Shown: positions 9,080-21,288 of the stretch, piece by piece | Layout of the letters: every line of letters starts with the position of its first letter | Position numbering within the stretch: position 1 is the first letter of the stretch | Assembly (NCBI RefSeq): GCF_022637415.1 | Contig: NZ_CP093340.1 | Span: forward strand, 1,240,001-1,304,000 | Source: Luteimonas sp. S4-F44 | Lineage (GTDB): Bacteria; Pseudomonadota; Gammaproteobacteria; Xanthomonadales; Xanthomonadaceae | DNA: 64,000 bases | Direction: 5' to 3' | Notes under the pieces: generated by a model | The model's input: the letters and a program-made list of their open reading frames with translations, nothing else | What the model was told of the DNA's origin: nothing | Database searches by the model: none | Position numbers and translations under genes: made by a program

Positions 9080-9190
9080 TTCGGTCGATCGCGCGGCCGG
9101 TCTCTCCCGTCATCCTGCTTTCCGTCATGTCCGTCGGGGCGGACGCCACCGGCGATCGTGGAGGACGCGCGCTTGGCGAGGGCGGCGCAG

Positions 9191-9883
9191 TCAGTCCGGC
9201 GTGCCCGGTGTCTTGTCCTTGAACCGGCACAGATCGCGGATCACGCACTTCGGACAGTCGGGCTTGCGCGCCTTGCAGGTGTAGCGGCCGTGCAGGATCA
9301 GCCAGTGGTGCGCACCGAGCAGAAATTCTTCGGGCACCACCCGCAGCAGCCGGTCCTCGACCGCGCGCACGTCCTTGCCCGGCGCCAGGCCCGTGCGGTT
9401 GGACACGCGGAAGATGTGCGTGTCGACGGCGATCGCCGGTTCGCCGAACACGGTGTTGAGCACGACGTTGGCGGTCTTGCGGCCGACACCGGGCAAGGCC
9501 TCGAGCGCCGCGCGATCGTGCGGGACCTCGCCGCCGTGCTGCTCGACGAGGATCCGGCAGGCGGCGATGACGTTCTTGGCCTTAGCGTTGAACAGCCCGA
9601 TCGTCGCAATGTGGCGCTTGAGGCCGTCTTCGCCCAGGTCGAGGATCGCCTGGGGGGTGTTAGCGACCGGATACAGCCGCCGCGTGGCCTTGTTGACGCC
9701 GACGTCGGTGGCCTGCGCCGACAGGATCACCGCGATCAGCAGCTCGAACGGCGTGGTGTATTCCAGCTCGGTCTTCGGCTCGGGATCGAGCGCGCGCAGG
9801 CGCGAGAACAGCTCGTGGATCTCGGCCCGGGTCAGGGTCGGTCCGCGGCGCCGGGACGGGGAGGGCTGGGCGCCGTCGCTCAT
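9191..9883 (-). CDS. nth: Endonuclease III (DNA glycosylase/AP lyase)
   Basis: Removes oxidised pyrimidines from DNA and nicks the abasic site in base-excision repair. It has 230 residues. The helix-hairpin-helix LPGVGRKTA carries catalytic Lys136, and VDTH carries the essential Asp154. The 4Fe-4S cluster ligands are Cys203, 210, 213 and 219 with exact C-x6-C-x2-C-x5-C spacing. Its ATG overlaps the stop of the preceding small gene (ATGA). It is third in an operon with an enoyl-CoA hydratase and a hypothetical gene. Confidence 0.97.
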   Translation of the reverse strand: MSDGAQPSPSRRRGPTLTRAEIHELFSRLRALDPEPKTELEYTTPFELLIAVILSAQATDVGVNKATRRLYPVANTPQAILDLGEDGLKRHIATIGLFNAKAKNVIAACRILVEQHGGEVPHDRAALEALPGVGRKTANVVLNTVFGEPAIAVDTHIFRVSNRTGLAPGKDVRAVEDRLLRVVPEEFLLGAHHWLILHGRYTCKARKPDCPKCVIRDLCRFKDKTPGTPD

Positions 9884-10263
9884 GCGTTGCCGCCTGCGCG
9901 CGCCTTGGCGCGGGCCAGGATGGCCGCGGCGCTGGCCGGCAGCGCCGGCCGTGGCGGGGCGGCTTCCGTTTCAGTGGCAGGCGTGGCAACGGGCGCCGGC
10001 GCGCGTGCCGCCTCTCTTGCAGCCGCGCGCCGTGCGCGCCGCGCCTCGCGGTCGCGGTAGCGCGCGCGTGCGTCCCAGGCGATCTGCAGCCGGGCGCGCG
10101 TATCGAGCAGTAGCCGGCGCGCCTCGTCGTCGAGCGCGGTCAGCGCCGCGTCCGGCCAAGCGGCCATCAGGCCGGCCTCGATCGCGCCGTCGACATCGTC
10201 GCGGCGCAGCAGCGCGACCAGGTGGTGCACAGGGACCGGGCTGGCGATGGGCTGGCCGGGCAT
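9880..10263 (-). CDS. Hypothetical protein between echA-like gene and nth
   Basis: I do not recognise the family. The product is 127 residues. An ordered N-terminal half, roughly 1-60, looks helical (VHHLVALLRRDDVDGAIEAG). A highly basic helix follows around 60-87, rich in R-A-R repeats, then an Ala/Pro linker and a final helix. It is supported as a gene by overlap at both ends: its ATG shares bases with the stop of the hydratase (TGATG) and its stop with the nth start (ATGA). The Arg-rich helix could bind nucleic acid, but that is a guess. Confidence 0.75.
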   Translation of the reverse strand: MPGQPIASPVPVHHLVALLRRDDVDGAIEAGLMAAWPDAALTALDDEARRLLLDTRARLQIAWDARARYRDREARRARRAAAREAARAPAPVATPATETEAAPPRPALPASAAAILARAKARAGGNA

Positions 10264-11045
10264 CAATGGTTTCCGAACGTGGGCTTGCGTCGTTCCAGGA
10301 ACGCGCGTGTCCCTTCGCGCATGTCCTGCGTCGAGAACGCCAGGCCGAACTGCGCGGCCTCATAGGCCAGGCCCTCGTCGAGCGCGCTCTCGCCGCCGAC
10401 GTGGACGCAGTCGAGGATGCCCCGCAGCGCCAGCGGCGCTGCCTGTGCCAGTTGCGTGGCCAGCGCCATCGTCTCGGTTTCCAGCGCATCGGCCGGCACC
10501 ACACGGTTGACCAGGCCCAGCGCCTGCGCACGGGTCGCGTCGATCGGTGTGCCGGTCAGGCACAGCTCGAGGGTCGCCGCGCGGCCGGCCAGGCGCAGCA
10601 GGCGCTGGCTGCCGCCGAAGCCCGGAATCAGGCCGAGATTGATCTCCGGCTGGCCAAGCTTGGCGGTGTCGGCGGCCAGGCGCAGATGACAGGCCATCGC
10701 CAGTTCCAACCCGCCGCCGAGTGCGAAACCGTTGACCATCGCGATCACCGGCTTGGGCATCGTTTCGATCCGGCGCATGGTGCGCTGACCGCGCAAGGCG
10801 AAATCGCGCCCCTCGACCGGGCGCAGGTCGGCCATCTCGGCGATGTCGGCGCCGGCGACGAAGGCCTTCGGGCCGGCCCCGGTCAGCACCACCACGCGTA
10901 CTTCGGGCGCCTGCGCGGCGGCCTCGAAGGCCTCGAACAGCGCGTCGAGCGTCGCCGAGTTCAGCGCATTCAGTTTTTCCGGGCGGTGGACGGTGACGAC
11001 GCGGATGGCGTCGCGATCGTCTATCAGTAGCGGGGAGTCGGACAT
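10263..11045 (-). CDS. Enoyl-CoA hydratase/isomerase family protein
   Basis: Crotonase-fold enzyme of 260 residues acting on acyl-CoA thioesters. The oxyanion-hole segment KAFVAGADIAEM is present. Both catalytic glutamates of hydratases are in place: one in GGGLELAMAC and one in LGQPEINLGLIPGFGG. That favours true 2-enoyl-CoA hydratase activity in fatty-acid or amino-acid breakdown. An AGGAG ribosome site lies 5 bases before the ATG. It leads the operon containing the hypothetical gene and nth. The exact substrate cannot be told. Confidence 0.9.
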   Translation of the reverse strand: MSDSPLLIDDRDAIRVVTVHRPEKLNALNSATLDALFEAFEAAAQAPEVRVVVLTGAGPKAFVAGADIAEMADLRPVEGRDFALRGQRTMRRIETMPKPVIAMVNGFALGGGLELAMACHLRLAADTAKLGQPEINLGLIPGFGGSQRLLRLAGRAATLELCLTGTPIDATRAQALGLVNRVVPADALETETMALATQLAQAAPLALRGILDCVHVGGESALDEGLAYEAAQFGLAFSTQDMREGTRAFLERRKPTFGNH

Positions 11046-11159
11046 AGGGGCTCCTGGCGCGGAACGCGGCGCCTGGAACTCGCCGGACCGCGCGCGGTCG
11101 AATAAGGAGGTCGTCAGTGGCGGTTAAGCCCTGCGACCGCTATCCTAGCGCGTCAAGAG

Positions 11160-11181
11160 GGGCGGTTCGACCGCCCTTTCT
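11160..11181 (+). terminator. Terminator-like hairpin in the leader of the FKBP-family gene
   Basis: The 7-base stem GGGCGGT/ACCGCCC with a TCG loop is followed by TTTCT. It sits about 45 bases before the FKBP-like start and downstream of a possible -10 (TATCCT at 11141). It could be an attenuator or end stray transcription. The structure is clear; the function is not. Confidence 0.4.
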
Positions 11182-11226
11182 CGTACAGGCGATATCGAAA
11201 AATCTGACCTAGCGGAGAACCAGGGA

Positions 11227-11931
11227 ATGAAGTTGCGTTTTATTGCGGCCGCCGTGGCGGCCATCACGTTCAGCGGTTCCGCGTTCGCACAGCAGCAGGC
11301 CGCAGCTCCCGCAGCTCCCGCGGCATCGGCGACCGACAGGACCACGCTGAGCTATGCGCTGGGGTTCGATCTGGGCAATCGCCTGGCCGAGACCGGTGAG
11401 TCGGTCGACGTCAACACGATCATCAAGGGTCTGCAGGACGGTCACGGCAAGCGCCAGCCGACCTACACCCCCGAGCAGATGGGCGCGGCCTACAACGCCT
11501 TCCAGCAGCGCATGCAGCAGAAGATCGTCGCTGAGCGTCGCGCGGCGCTGACCGAGAACGAAGGCAAGGCCTCGGCGTTCCTGGCCGAGTACAAGGCGCG
11601 CGAAGGCGTGGTGTCGCTGCCCAGCGGCGTGATGTACCGCGTCGTCGAGGCCGGCTCGGGCGCCAAGCCGACCGCGTCGAGCCAGGTCGAGATCGCCTAC
11701 CAGGCGCTGATCGTGCCGGTCGGTATCGGCGTCAGCGCCGAGGACAAGACCGCGCCGTTCCGCGTGTCGGAGGCTCAGATCACCGGTCTGCGCGAAGTGC
11801 TGCCGCTGATGCCGCTCAATGCGGTCTACGAGATCGTGCTGCCGCCGGGCAAGTTCGTCACCGGGCAGAACGCGCAGGAGATCGCCAAGCAGCCGGTCGG
11901 CGTGATGGTGAAACTGCTCAGCGTTCGCTGA
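11227..11931 (+). CDS. Exported FKBP-type peptidyl-prolyl isomerase-like protein (degenerate catalytic domain)
   Basis: A 234-residue exported protein with signal peptide MKLRFIAAAVAAITFSGSAFA. An Ala/Pro stretch precedes the helical dimerisation domain typical of Mip/FkpA foldases (about 38-130, SYALGFDLGNRLAE). The C-terminal part, about 135-234, follows the FKBP layout (LPSGVMYRVVEAGSG, then a final PPGKFVTG segment). It lacks the usual DG-x-x-F-D-S-S element; VEIAYQALIVPVGIGV stands in its place. It may therefore act as a chaperone rather than an active isomerase. It is monocistronic and followed by a hairpin. Confidence 0.8.
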   Translation: MKLRFIAAAVAAITFSGSAFAQQQAAAPAAPAASATDRTTLSYALGFDLGNRLAETGESVDVNTIIKGLQDGHGKRQPTYTPEQMGAAYNAFQQRMQQKIVAERRAALTENEGKASAFLAEYKAREGVVSLPSGVMYRVVEAGSGAKPTASSQVEIAYQALIVPVGIGVSAEDKTAPFRVSEAQITGLREVLPLMPLNAVYEIVLPPGKFVTGQNAQEIAKQPVGVMVKLLSVR

Positions 11932-11950
11932 TCGTCTCGCAAGCGTGTCC

Positions 11951-11988
11951 CACGACGCCGACGTGCTCCGCACGTCGGCGTTGTCGTG
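11951..11988 (+). terminator. Hairpin terminator after the FKBP-like gene
   Basis: A 10-base inner stem GCCGACGTGC/GCACGTCGGC with a TCC loop is extended by CACGAC/GTCGTG across a small bulge, 20 bases after the stop codon. No T-run follows. Confidence 0.55.
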
Positions 11989-12047
11989 TCCGGGCTCCGC
12001 CTCGCCGAGCACACGCTGCGCGCGCGCCACGTCGCTAGAATGGGGCG

Positions 12048-12233
12048 ATGGATGCTTCCTTCCGCGCCGTGCCGACGCCGTGCACCGGCGTGTGCACGCT
12101 CGACGACCAGGGCCGTTGCTACGGCTGCCTGCGCAGCACCGAGGAGATCGGATGCTGGCTGCAGATGAGCGACGACCAGCGCCGGCATCTGATGGAGGTG
12201 GTTCTGCCCGCCCGCCAGGCCGCGCGCGCATGA
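12048..12233 (+). CDS. DUF1289 small cysteine-rich protein
   Basis: A 61-residue protein with the DUF1289 pattern: PCTGVCTLDDQGRCYGC followed by RSTEEIGCW and a short helix. Four Cys residues (12, 16, 24, 27) are spaced as for a bound metal or iron-sulfur centre. Family function is unknown. The stop overlaps the ATG of the NUDIX gene (ATGA), giving a three-gene operon with the NUDIX hydrolase and a sulfurtransferase, which hints at sulfur or coenzyme-A metabolism. Confidence 0.85.
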   Translation: MDASFRAVPTPCTGVCTLDDQGRCYGCLRSTEEIGCWLQMSDDQRRHLMEVVLPARQAARA

Positions 12234-12856
12234 CGCCGCCTGTCCTCGCAGCACGCCTGCGCCGGGTCTTGCACCCACTTGATGGCGCGCCGACCGCACG
12301 CGGCTGGAACGTCGACGAGCTCGACGGCCTGCTTGGACCGGACGCGACCTTGCGCGAGGCCGCGGTGCTGGTCGGGCTGGTCGAGCGCAAGCACGGCCTG
12401 CAGGCGCTGCTGACGCGGCGGACCGACACCCTGCGCCATCACGCCGGCCAGGTCAGCTTCCCCGGCGGGCGGCTCGAGCTCGAGGACCGCGGGCCGCTGC
12501 AGGCCGCCCTGCGCGAGGCGAACGAGGAAATCGGACTTGCGCCCACCCAGGCCGTGCCGCTGGGCTTTCTCGATCCGCTGGCGACTGTCACTGGTTACCG
12601 CGTGGTGCCGGTGGTGGCGATGCTCGATCCCGACTTTGCGCCCGTGCCCGATCCGGGCGAGGTCGCCGAGGTGTTCGAGGTGCCGCTGGATTTCCTGATG
12701 TCGCCGGCGAAGCTACGCCGGGTCGACATCGCGTTCGCCGGACGCACGCGCCATGTGCTCGAGTACGAGACGCTGCCCGATGCGCCGACCCATCGCATCT
12801 GGGGCGTGACCGCATCGATCCTGCTGAACCTGCGTCGTCATCTGGAGCGCGCATGA
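12230..12856 (+). CDS. NUDIX hydrolase, CoA pyrophosphatase (NudL-like)
   Basis: A 208-residue cytoplasmic enzyme predicted to split coenzyme A into 4'-phosphopantetheine and 3',5'-ADP. The CoA-pyrophosphatase motif LLTRRTDTLRHHAGQVSFPGG is read as LLTxR, then R, G and FPGG in the family spacing, followed by the NUDIX catalytic helix ALREANEEIGL. The start at 12230 overlaps the DUF1289 stop; longer frames upstream are not supported. Its stop overlaps the next gene's ATG. Confidence 0.88.
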   Translation: MTPPVLAARLRRVLHPLDGAPTARGWNVDELDGLLGPDATLREAAVLVGLVERKHGLQALLTRRTDTLRHHAGQVSFPGGRLELEDRGPLQAALREANEEIGLAPTQAVPLGFLDPLATVTGYRVVPVVAMLDPDFAPVPDPGEVAEVFEVPLDFLMSPAKLRRVDIAFAGRTRHVLEYETLPDAPTHRIWGVTASILLNLRRHLERA

Positions 12857-13716
12857 GCACGGACTGGCGCACGCTGGTGTCCGCCGAAGCGCTGGCCGCG
12901 GCGCTCGGAGGCGAGGATCTCGTGGTGGTCGATTGCCGGTTCTCGCTCGCGGCCTCGGCCGGGGCCCTCGATGCCGGCGAACGCGCCTGGCGTGCCGGGC
13001 ACGTGCCCGGCGCGGTGTACGCGCATCTCGATCGCGACCTGTCGGGGCCGCACGGTCCCGGCCGCGGGCGCCATCCCTGGCCGATGGCAGCCGCATTCGC
13101 GCAGGTGCTGGGGCGTTGGGGGATCGATGCGGCCACCCAGGTCGTGGCCTACGACGACGGCGACGGCGCATTCGCCGCGCGGCTGTGGTGGCTGCTGCGC
13201 AGCTTCGGTCATCGCCAGGTCGCGGTGCTCGACGGCGGCTGGGCACGCTGGATCGCGCTGGGACTGCCGGTCGAGGCGCAGGCGCCGGTGCATCTGCCGC
13301 GCGAAGTAGCCGGCGCCTTCGACACCGAAGCGCTGCTGCACGCGGCCGACGACGTCCAGCGCCATGTCGCCGCAGGCGGCCTGCTGGTCGATGCCCGCGC
13401 GGCGCCCCGGTTCCGCGGCGAGGTCGAACCAATCGACCCGCGTGCCGGTCATGTGCCCGGTGCGATCAACCGGCCGTACACGGACAACCTGCTCGACGGC
13501 CGGTTCAAGGCCGCCGATGTGCTGGCGCGCGAGTTCGGCGCGCTGCTCGACGGTCGTCCGCCGTCGGCGCTGGTTGCGATGTGCGGGTCGGGCGTGACCG
13601 CCTGCCATCACCTGTTGGCGATGGCGCATGCCGGGCTCGATGGCGGGCGCCTGTACAGCGGTTCGTGGAGCGGCTGGATCGACGATCCCGCGCGTCCGGT
13701 GGCGACCGGGCCGTAG
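12853..13716 (+). CDS. sseA: 3-mercaptopyruvate/thiosulfate sulfurtransferase
   Basis: A 287-residue protein of two rhodanese domains: an inactive N-terminal one (about 8-140) and a catalytic C-terminal one. The active-site loop CGSGVTAC starts with the sulfur-carrying Cys244 and has the SseA-type sequence found in mercaptopyruvate sulfurtransferases rather than the CRxGxR of thiosulfate enzymes. It transfers sulfane sulfur to thiols or cyanide in the cytoplasm. It is last in the operon, ATGA-coupled to the NUDIX gene. Confidence 0.9.
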   Translation: MSTDWRTLVSAEALAAALGGEDLVVVDCRFSLAASAGALDAGERAWRAGHVPGAVYAHLDRDLSGPHGPGRGRHPWPMAAAFAQVLGRWGIDAATQVVAYDDGDGAFAARLWWLLRSFGHRQVAVLDGGWARWIALGLPVEAQAPVHLPREVAGAFDTEALLHAADDVQRHVAAGGLLVDARAAPRFRGEVEPIDPRAGHVPGAINRPYTDNLLDGRFKAADVLAREFGALLDGRPPSALVAMCGSGVTACHHLLAMAHAGLDGGRLYSGSWSGWIDDPARPVATGP

Positions 13717-13725
13717 ATCATGCAG

Positions 13726-13741
13726 TCGCGCGATCGCGCGA
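13726..13741. terminator. Palindrome between convergent sseA and crotonase genes
   Basis: The 16-base perfect palindrome TCGCGCGATCGCGCGA lies in the 50-base convergent gap. It could end transcription from either side, or simply be a GC-rich palindrome; no T-run follows. Confidence 0.35.
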
Positions 13742-13766
13742 TTCATGCCGTCTGCTGGGCGACCCG

Positions 13767-14522
13767 TCAGCGCCCCAGCCGCGCCACCAGGGCGCGCAGC
13801 CCGGCCTGGGTGTCGGGCGCCTGCCAGGCGGCGAGCTGGCGGTCGAGATCGAGCTGATCGGGTTGCAGGGCGTCGACGAGATCGGCGCGTGCGATCCGCC
13901 GCGTCTCGCGCATCGGCGCCTGCGGCAATGCCAGCAGCGAGCGCAGCCAGCCGCAGGCGGCCGGCACTGTCTCCTCGGGCTCGGCCAGGGCGTCGACCAG
14001 CCCGAGCCGCAGAGCCTCGTCCGGATCGACCTGTAGGCCGGCGACCAGCAGGCGCTCGGCCTGGCGCTGGCCCACGGTGCGCCGCATCAACTGCTGGATG
14101 CCGATGGGCGCGACCAGCCCGACCTGGGTCTCGTTGAGGCCGATCCCGAACGCGCCGCGCGTCATCACCCGGTAGTCGCAGGCCAGCGCCAGCACGCAGC
14201 CGCCGGCCGGCGCGTGGCCGGTGATCGCCGCCGCGACCGGGATGGGCGAGGCCGCGACCGCGCGCACGGCATCGAAGAAACCGTCCCAGGCCGCGCGCAG
14301 CGCGGCCGCATCGAGCGTCAGCAGATACGGCACGTCGAGCCCCGCGGAGAAGAACCGCGGCTGGCCCGACAGCACCAGGCCGGCGACGCCGTCGTCGGCC
14401 GCCACTTCGACGGCCTCGCGCAGCGCCCGGCACAGCGTCGGGTCAAGCGCATTGACCGGCGCGCGTGCGAGCCGCAGCTCGCGAATCGGGCCATGGGCGA
14501 GGATCTCGATCAGGGGCGGCAT
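13767..14522 (-). CDS. Enoyl-CoA hydratase/isomerase family protein (isomerase-like)
   Basis: Crotonase-fold enzyme, 251 residues. The oxyanion-hole segments RFFSAGLDVPYL and APAGGCVLALACD are present. The first hydratase glutamate is absent (GGCVLA in place of G-x-E-L-A), while a later Glu remains in GIGLNETQVGL. That pattern resembles delta3-delta2-enoyl-CoA isomerases more than hydratases, so a role in unsaturated fatty-acid breakdown is inferred. GGAAGG lies 6-7 bases before the ATG. Confidence 0.85.
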   Translation of the reverse strand: MPPLIEILAHGPIRELRLARAPVNALDPTLCRALREAVEVAADDGVAGLVLSGQPRFFSAGLDVPYLLTLDAAALRAAWDGFFDAVRAVAASPIPVAAAITGHAPAGGCVLALACDYRVMTRGAFGIGLNETQVGLVAPIGIQQLMRRTVGQRQAERLLVAGLQVDPDEALRLGLVDALAEPEETVPAACGWLRSLLALPQAPMRETRRIARADLVDALQPDQLDLDRQLAAWQAPDTQAGLRALVARLGR

Positions 14523-14668
14523 CGCGGACCTTCCGGCGGAACGGGAGCGGCGATGGTAGCCGATGCCGCCTGAGCGGCCGTCTGCGGCACCTCAGCCCGT
14601 GCTTGCGTGCTCGGCGTCGGGCGCGCTGGGGCGGCGGCCCCGATCCCCAGGTGGACGCGGCGTTCGAC

Positions 14669-15069
14669 TTAGGCCAGCGCCTTGGCCCGCACCGGTTCGG
14701 GCAGCGCCGTCGGCCGTCCGGTCGCGCGGTCGATCCAGACCACGACCACGTGGCCGTCGGCATGCAGCGTGGCGCCGTCTTCGGACACGATGCGGTGGCC
14801 GACGGTGACGCTGGTCGTGCCCACGCGCTGCGCCGACAGTTCGACGACGATGCGCGAGGGGTAGGGGATCGGCAGCCGGTAATTCATCTGCACGGCCGCC
14901 AGCAGCGGCGCGGTGGCGTCGGTGACCCAGGGCTCGCCGACCGAGTCGAACCAGCGGATGCGTGCTTCCTCCAGGTAGGTCATGAAGGTCGCGTTGTTGA
15001 CGTGGTCGAACGCGTCGAGGTCGCGCCAGCGCAACTCGATCGGCACGCGGATCAGCACCTTCCCCTCGC

Positions 15070-15073
<4 letters not shown>
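14669..15073 (-). CDS. Acyl-CoA thioesterase, hotdog fold (4HBT/YbgC type)
   Basis: A 134-residue single-hotdog protein. The signature [20 protein letters not shown] contains the Asp and the N-terminal part of the long helix used by 4-hydroxybenzoyl-CoA-type thioesterases. It hydrolyses acyl-CoA to free acid and CoA in the cytoplasm; chain-length preference is unknown. Its ATG overlaps the uvrA stop (ATGA), an unexpected partnership that may only reflect packing. Confidence 0.88.
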
Positions 15074-18120
<3,047 letters not shown>

Positions 18121-18432
18121 CGACGTCAGGTCCGGTTGGAGGGCGGGGGAGGCACGCACGCACCCTTGGGGGTGCGGGAACGGGCAATCGGTCAGACTAC
18201 CGAGCCGGTCATTTGGGGGCAAATCGGCCGAACGCCAGTGTGACGGGGGCTGGTCGCAGACCGTGAGACGAGGCGGTTCAGGCGTCCGGGGCGGCGGCTT
18301 GCCCTGCCGGACGGCCCTCCGGCCGTCCGGTCTGCGGTGGTTTGACCGCAAGCTGCTGATCGCATTACAATTCCGCTTCTGTCCGCCCTCGATGGCGGCA
18401 GCGACCACAATAACTACAGAGGAAGTCTGGTC
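18121..18432. other. Divergent control region between uvrA and rplU
   Basis: No gene is visible in these 312 bases. The region holds a perfect 10-base stem hairpin at 18307-18330 (CCGGACGGCC, CTCC loop) and the rplU promoter at 18342-18371. No SOS (LexA-type) box was recognised near uvrA. Confidence 0.6.
18342..18371 (+). promoter_or_regulatory. Promoter for rplU-rpmA
   Basis: The -35 TTGACC (18342) and -10 TACAAT (18366) are separated by 18 bases and each differ from the sigma-70 consensus at one position. The -10 ends 61 bases before the rplU start. This is one of the clearest promoters in the window. Confidence 0.7.
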
Positions 18433-18753
18433 ATGAGTTATGCAGTCCTGGTGACGGGCGGCAAGCAGTACCGCGTGATGGCGGGCGAGACGCTGCGCGT
18501 CGAGAAGCTCGACGGCGACGTCGGCAGCGAGATCAAGTTCGACAACGTACTGCTGCTCGGCGACGCCGACGGCGTGAAGCTCGGCGATGCGCTCGCCGGC
18601 GCCAGCGTCAGCGCGACGATCAAGTCGCACGGCCGCGCCGAGAAGATCCGCATCATCAAGTTCCGCCGCCGCAAGCACCACATGAAGCGGCAGGGGCACC
18701 GTCAGTACTACACCGAAATCGAGATCACCGGCATCGCCGGTGGCAGCAAGTAA
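18433..18753 (+). CDS. rplU: 50S ribosomal protein L21
   Basis: A 106-residue ribosomal protein binding 23S rRNA. It starts [16 protein letters not shown] and ends in the conserved basic block [16 protein letters not shown] with IEITGI after it. A GAGGAAG ribosome site precedes the ATG. It is co-transcribed with rpmA, 12 bases downstream, in the order usual for bacteria. Confidence 0.98.
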   Translation: MSYAVLVTGGKQYRVMAGETLRVEKLDGDVGSEIKFDNVLLLGDADGVKLGDALAGASVSATIKSHGRAEKIRIIKFRRRKHHMKRQGHRQYYTEIEITGIAGGSK

Positions 18754-18765
18754 GGAGCAGCAGGC

Positions 18766-20276
<1,511 letters not shown>

Positions 20277-20304
20277 CGATGCGGGGCGCCTTGGCGTGAT
20301 CACC

Positions 20305-20328
20305 GGAGCCCGGCCGCAGGCCGGGTTC
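20305..20328 (+). terminator. Terminator after obgE
   Basis: The perfect stem CCCGGCC/GGCCGGG with a GCA loop and TTCC behind it lies 33 bases past the obgE stop. Confidence 0.6.
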
Positions 20329-20457
20329 CGTATTTCTGATGCCCGTACTTCTGATGAGGGGCCCTGGCGCTACAGAAAGTCCACCATCGAGGTGAGGGGT
20401 GGGAGTTCCATTTTCGATAGGCAGCGGCCTGCCAGCCGGAAGCCGCTCTCCCCTCGG

Positions 20458-20503
20458 TCAGGACATCCTGTCCTGACTCGGGCGCGCGCCATCCATGGCG
20501 CGC
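20458..20503. repeat. Pair of perfect short palindromes
   Basis: TCAGGACA-TCC-TGTCCTGA (20458-20476) and GCGCGCCAT-CC-ATGGCGCGC (20484-20503) lie 7 bases apart in non-coding sequence. The second shares the CCATCCATGG core with the hairpins near phoU. Such paired hairpins are typical of a dispersed intergenic repeat family. Confidence 0.5.
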
Positions 20504-20828
20504 TTGGCGCGGCCACCGACTGTCAGTCCGCTGTCGCAGGTGTCGGCAACTCGGCTTCGGTTGGCTGCAGGGTCGCCCGTAGGTAGAAGCCGGGGGCTGT
20601 CGGCCTCAGGGCGTCGTGCTGGTCGGGGTTGCGATGGCGGGCCATGGTGAGCGAAGTCGCCTGCGCGGCACTGCGCGCGATTTCGCAAACGCCCGGCGTG
20701 CGTTGCCGTGCTTGCCGAGCCGGGGGAATGGTCCCTGGCCGGCGCGACGTGGGCTCCGACGTGCGCTCCGAAGAAGAGCGCCGTGATGGAGCGAGCAGAA
20801 GCAGGATTCTCTGACTTGGCGAAGACCA

Positions 20829-20860
20829 ACAAAAAACCCGGCCGGAGCCGGGTTTTTTTT
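20829..20860 (-). terminator. Rho-independent terminator after rpsT
   Basis: The stem CCCGGC/GCCGGG (20837-20852) is flanked by A6 on one side and T8 on the other, so it works as an intrinsic terminator in both directions. It lies about 40 bases past the rpsT stop. Confidence 0.9.
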
Positions 20861-20891
20861 CGCATCGACCGCCGGGGCGGCCGGGCAGGGC

Positions 20892-21164
20892 TCAGGCAGC
20901 GGCCTTGAGTGCCTTGATGCGGGCCGACAGGCGGCTCTTGTGGCGGGCCGCCTTGTTCTTGTGGATCAGGCCGCGCGAGCTGAAACGGTCGAGGATCGGC
21001 TGGGCGACATTGAATGCCTCCTGCGCGCCGGCGGCGTCGTTGGCGTCGAGCGCCTTGAGCACCTTCTTGACGGCGGTGCGGAGCTGCGAGCGCTGGGCGG
21101 AGTTGCGCGCGTTGCGCACGACGGTCTGCTTGGCGCGCTTCTTGGCGGACTTGATGTTTGCCAC
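20892..21164 (-). CDS. rpsT: 30S ribosomal protein S20
   Basis: A 90-residue basic helical protein binding 16S rRNA, starting [15 protein letters not shown] and containing the conserved [15 protein letters not shown]. The start codon is GTG with AGGAA upstream. It is monocistronic with a strong terminator and divergent from murJ. Confidence 0.98.
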   Translation of the reverse strand: MANIKSAKKRAKQTVVRNARNSAQRSQLRTAVKKVLKALDANDAAGAQEAFNVAQPILDRFSSRGLIHKNKAARHKSRLSARIKALKAAA

Positions 21165-21288
21165 GATGGATTCCTGGAAGCTGGACGTGTGAAAATCCGG
21201 CTTGGCCGGACCAATGGAAATTTGAGCAGGAAATTATGGTGCTTTCATATACTTGCGTCAACAGGCCCGGCCTGAACGGACTGCGACG

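Larger units (their letters stand above)
20277..20891. other. 615-base intergenic stretch between obgE and rpsT
   Basis: I see no convincing gene. It contains the obgE terminator, two adjacent perfect hairpins (20458-20476 and 20484-20503) and, at the right end, the rpsT terminator. Short open frames here encode low-complexity Arg/Ala peptides without ribosome sites and look like non-coding repeat sequence. Confidence 0.6.

Noticed and set aside
20296..20814. Two short plus-strand open frames (96 and 61 codons) between obgE and rpsT
   Set aside because: No ribosome site, low-complexity Arg/Ala/Ser translation, and they run through palindromic repeats.
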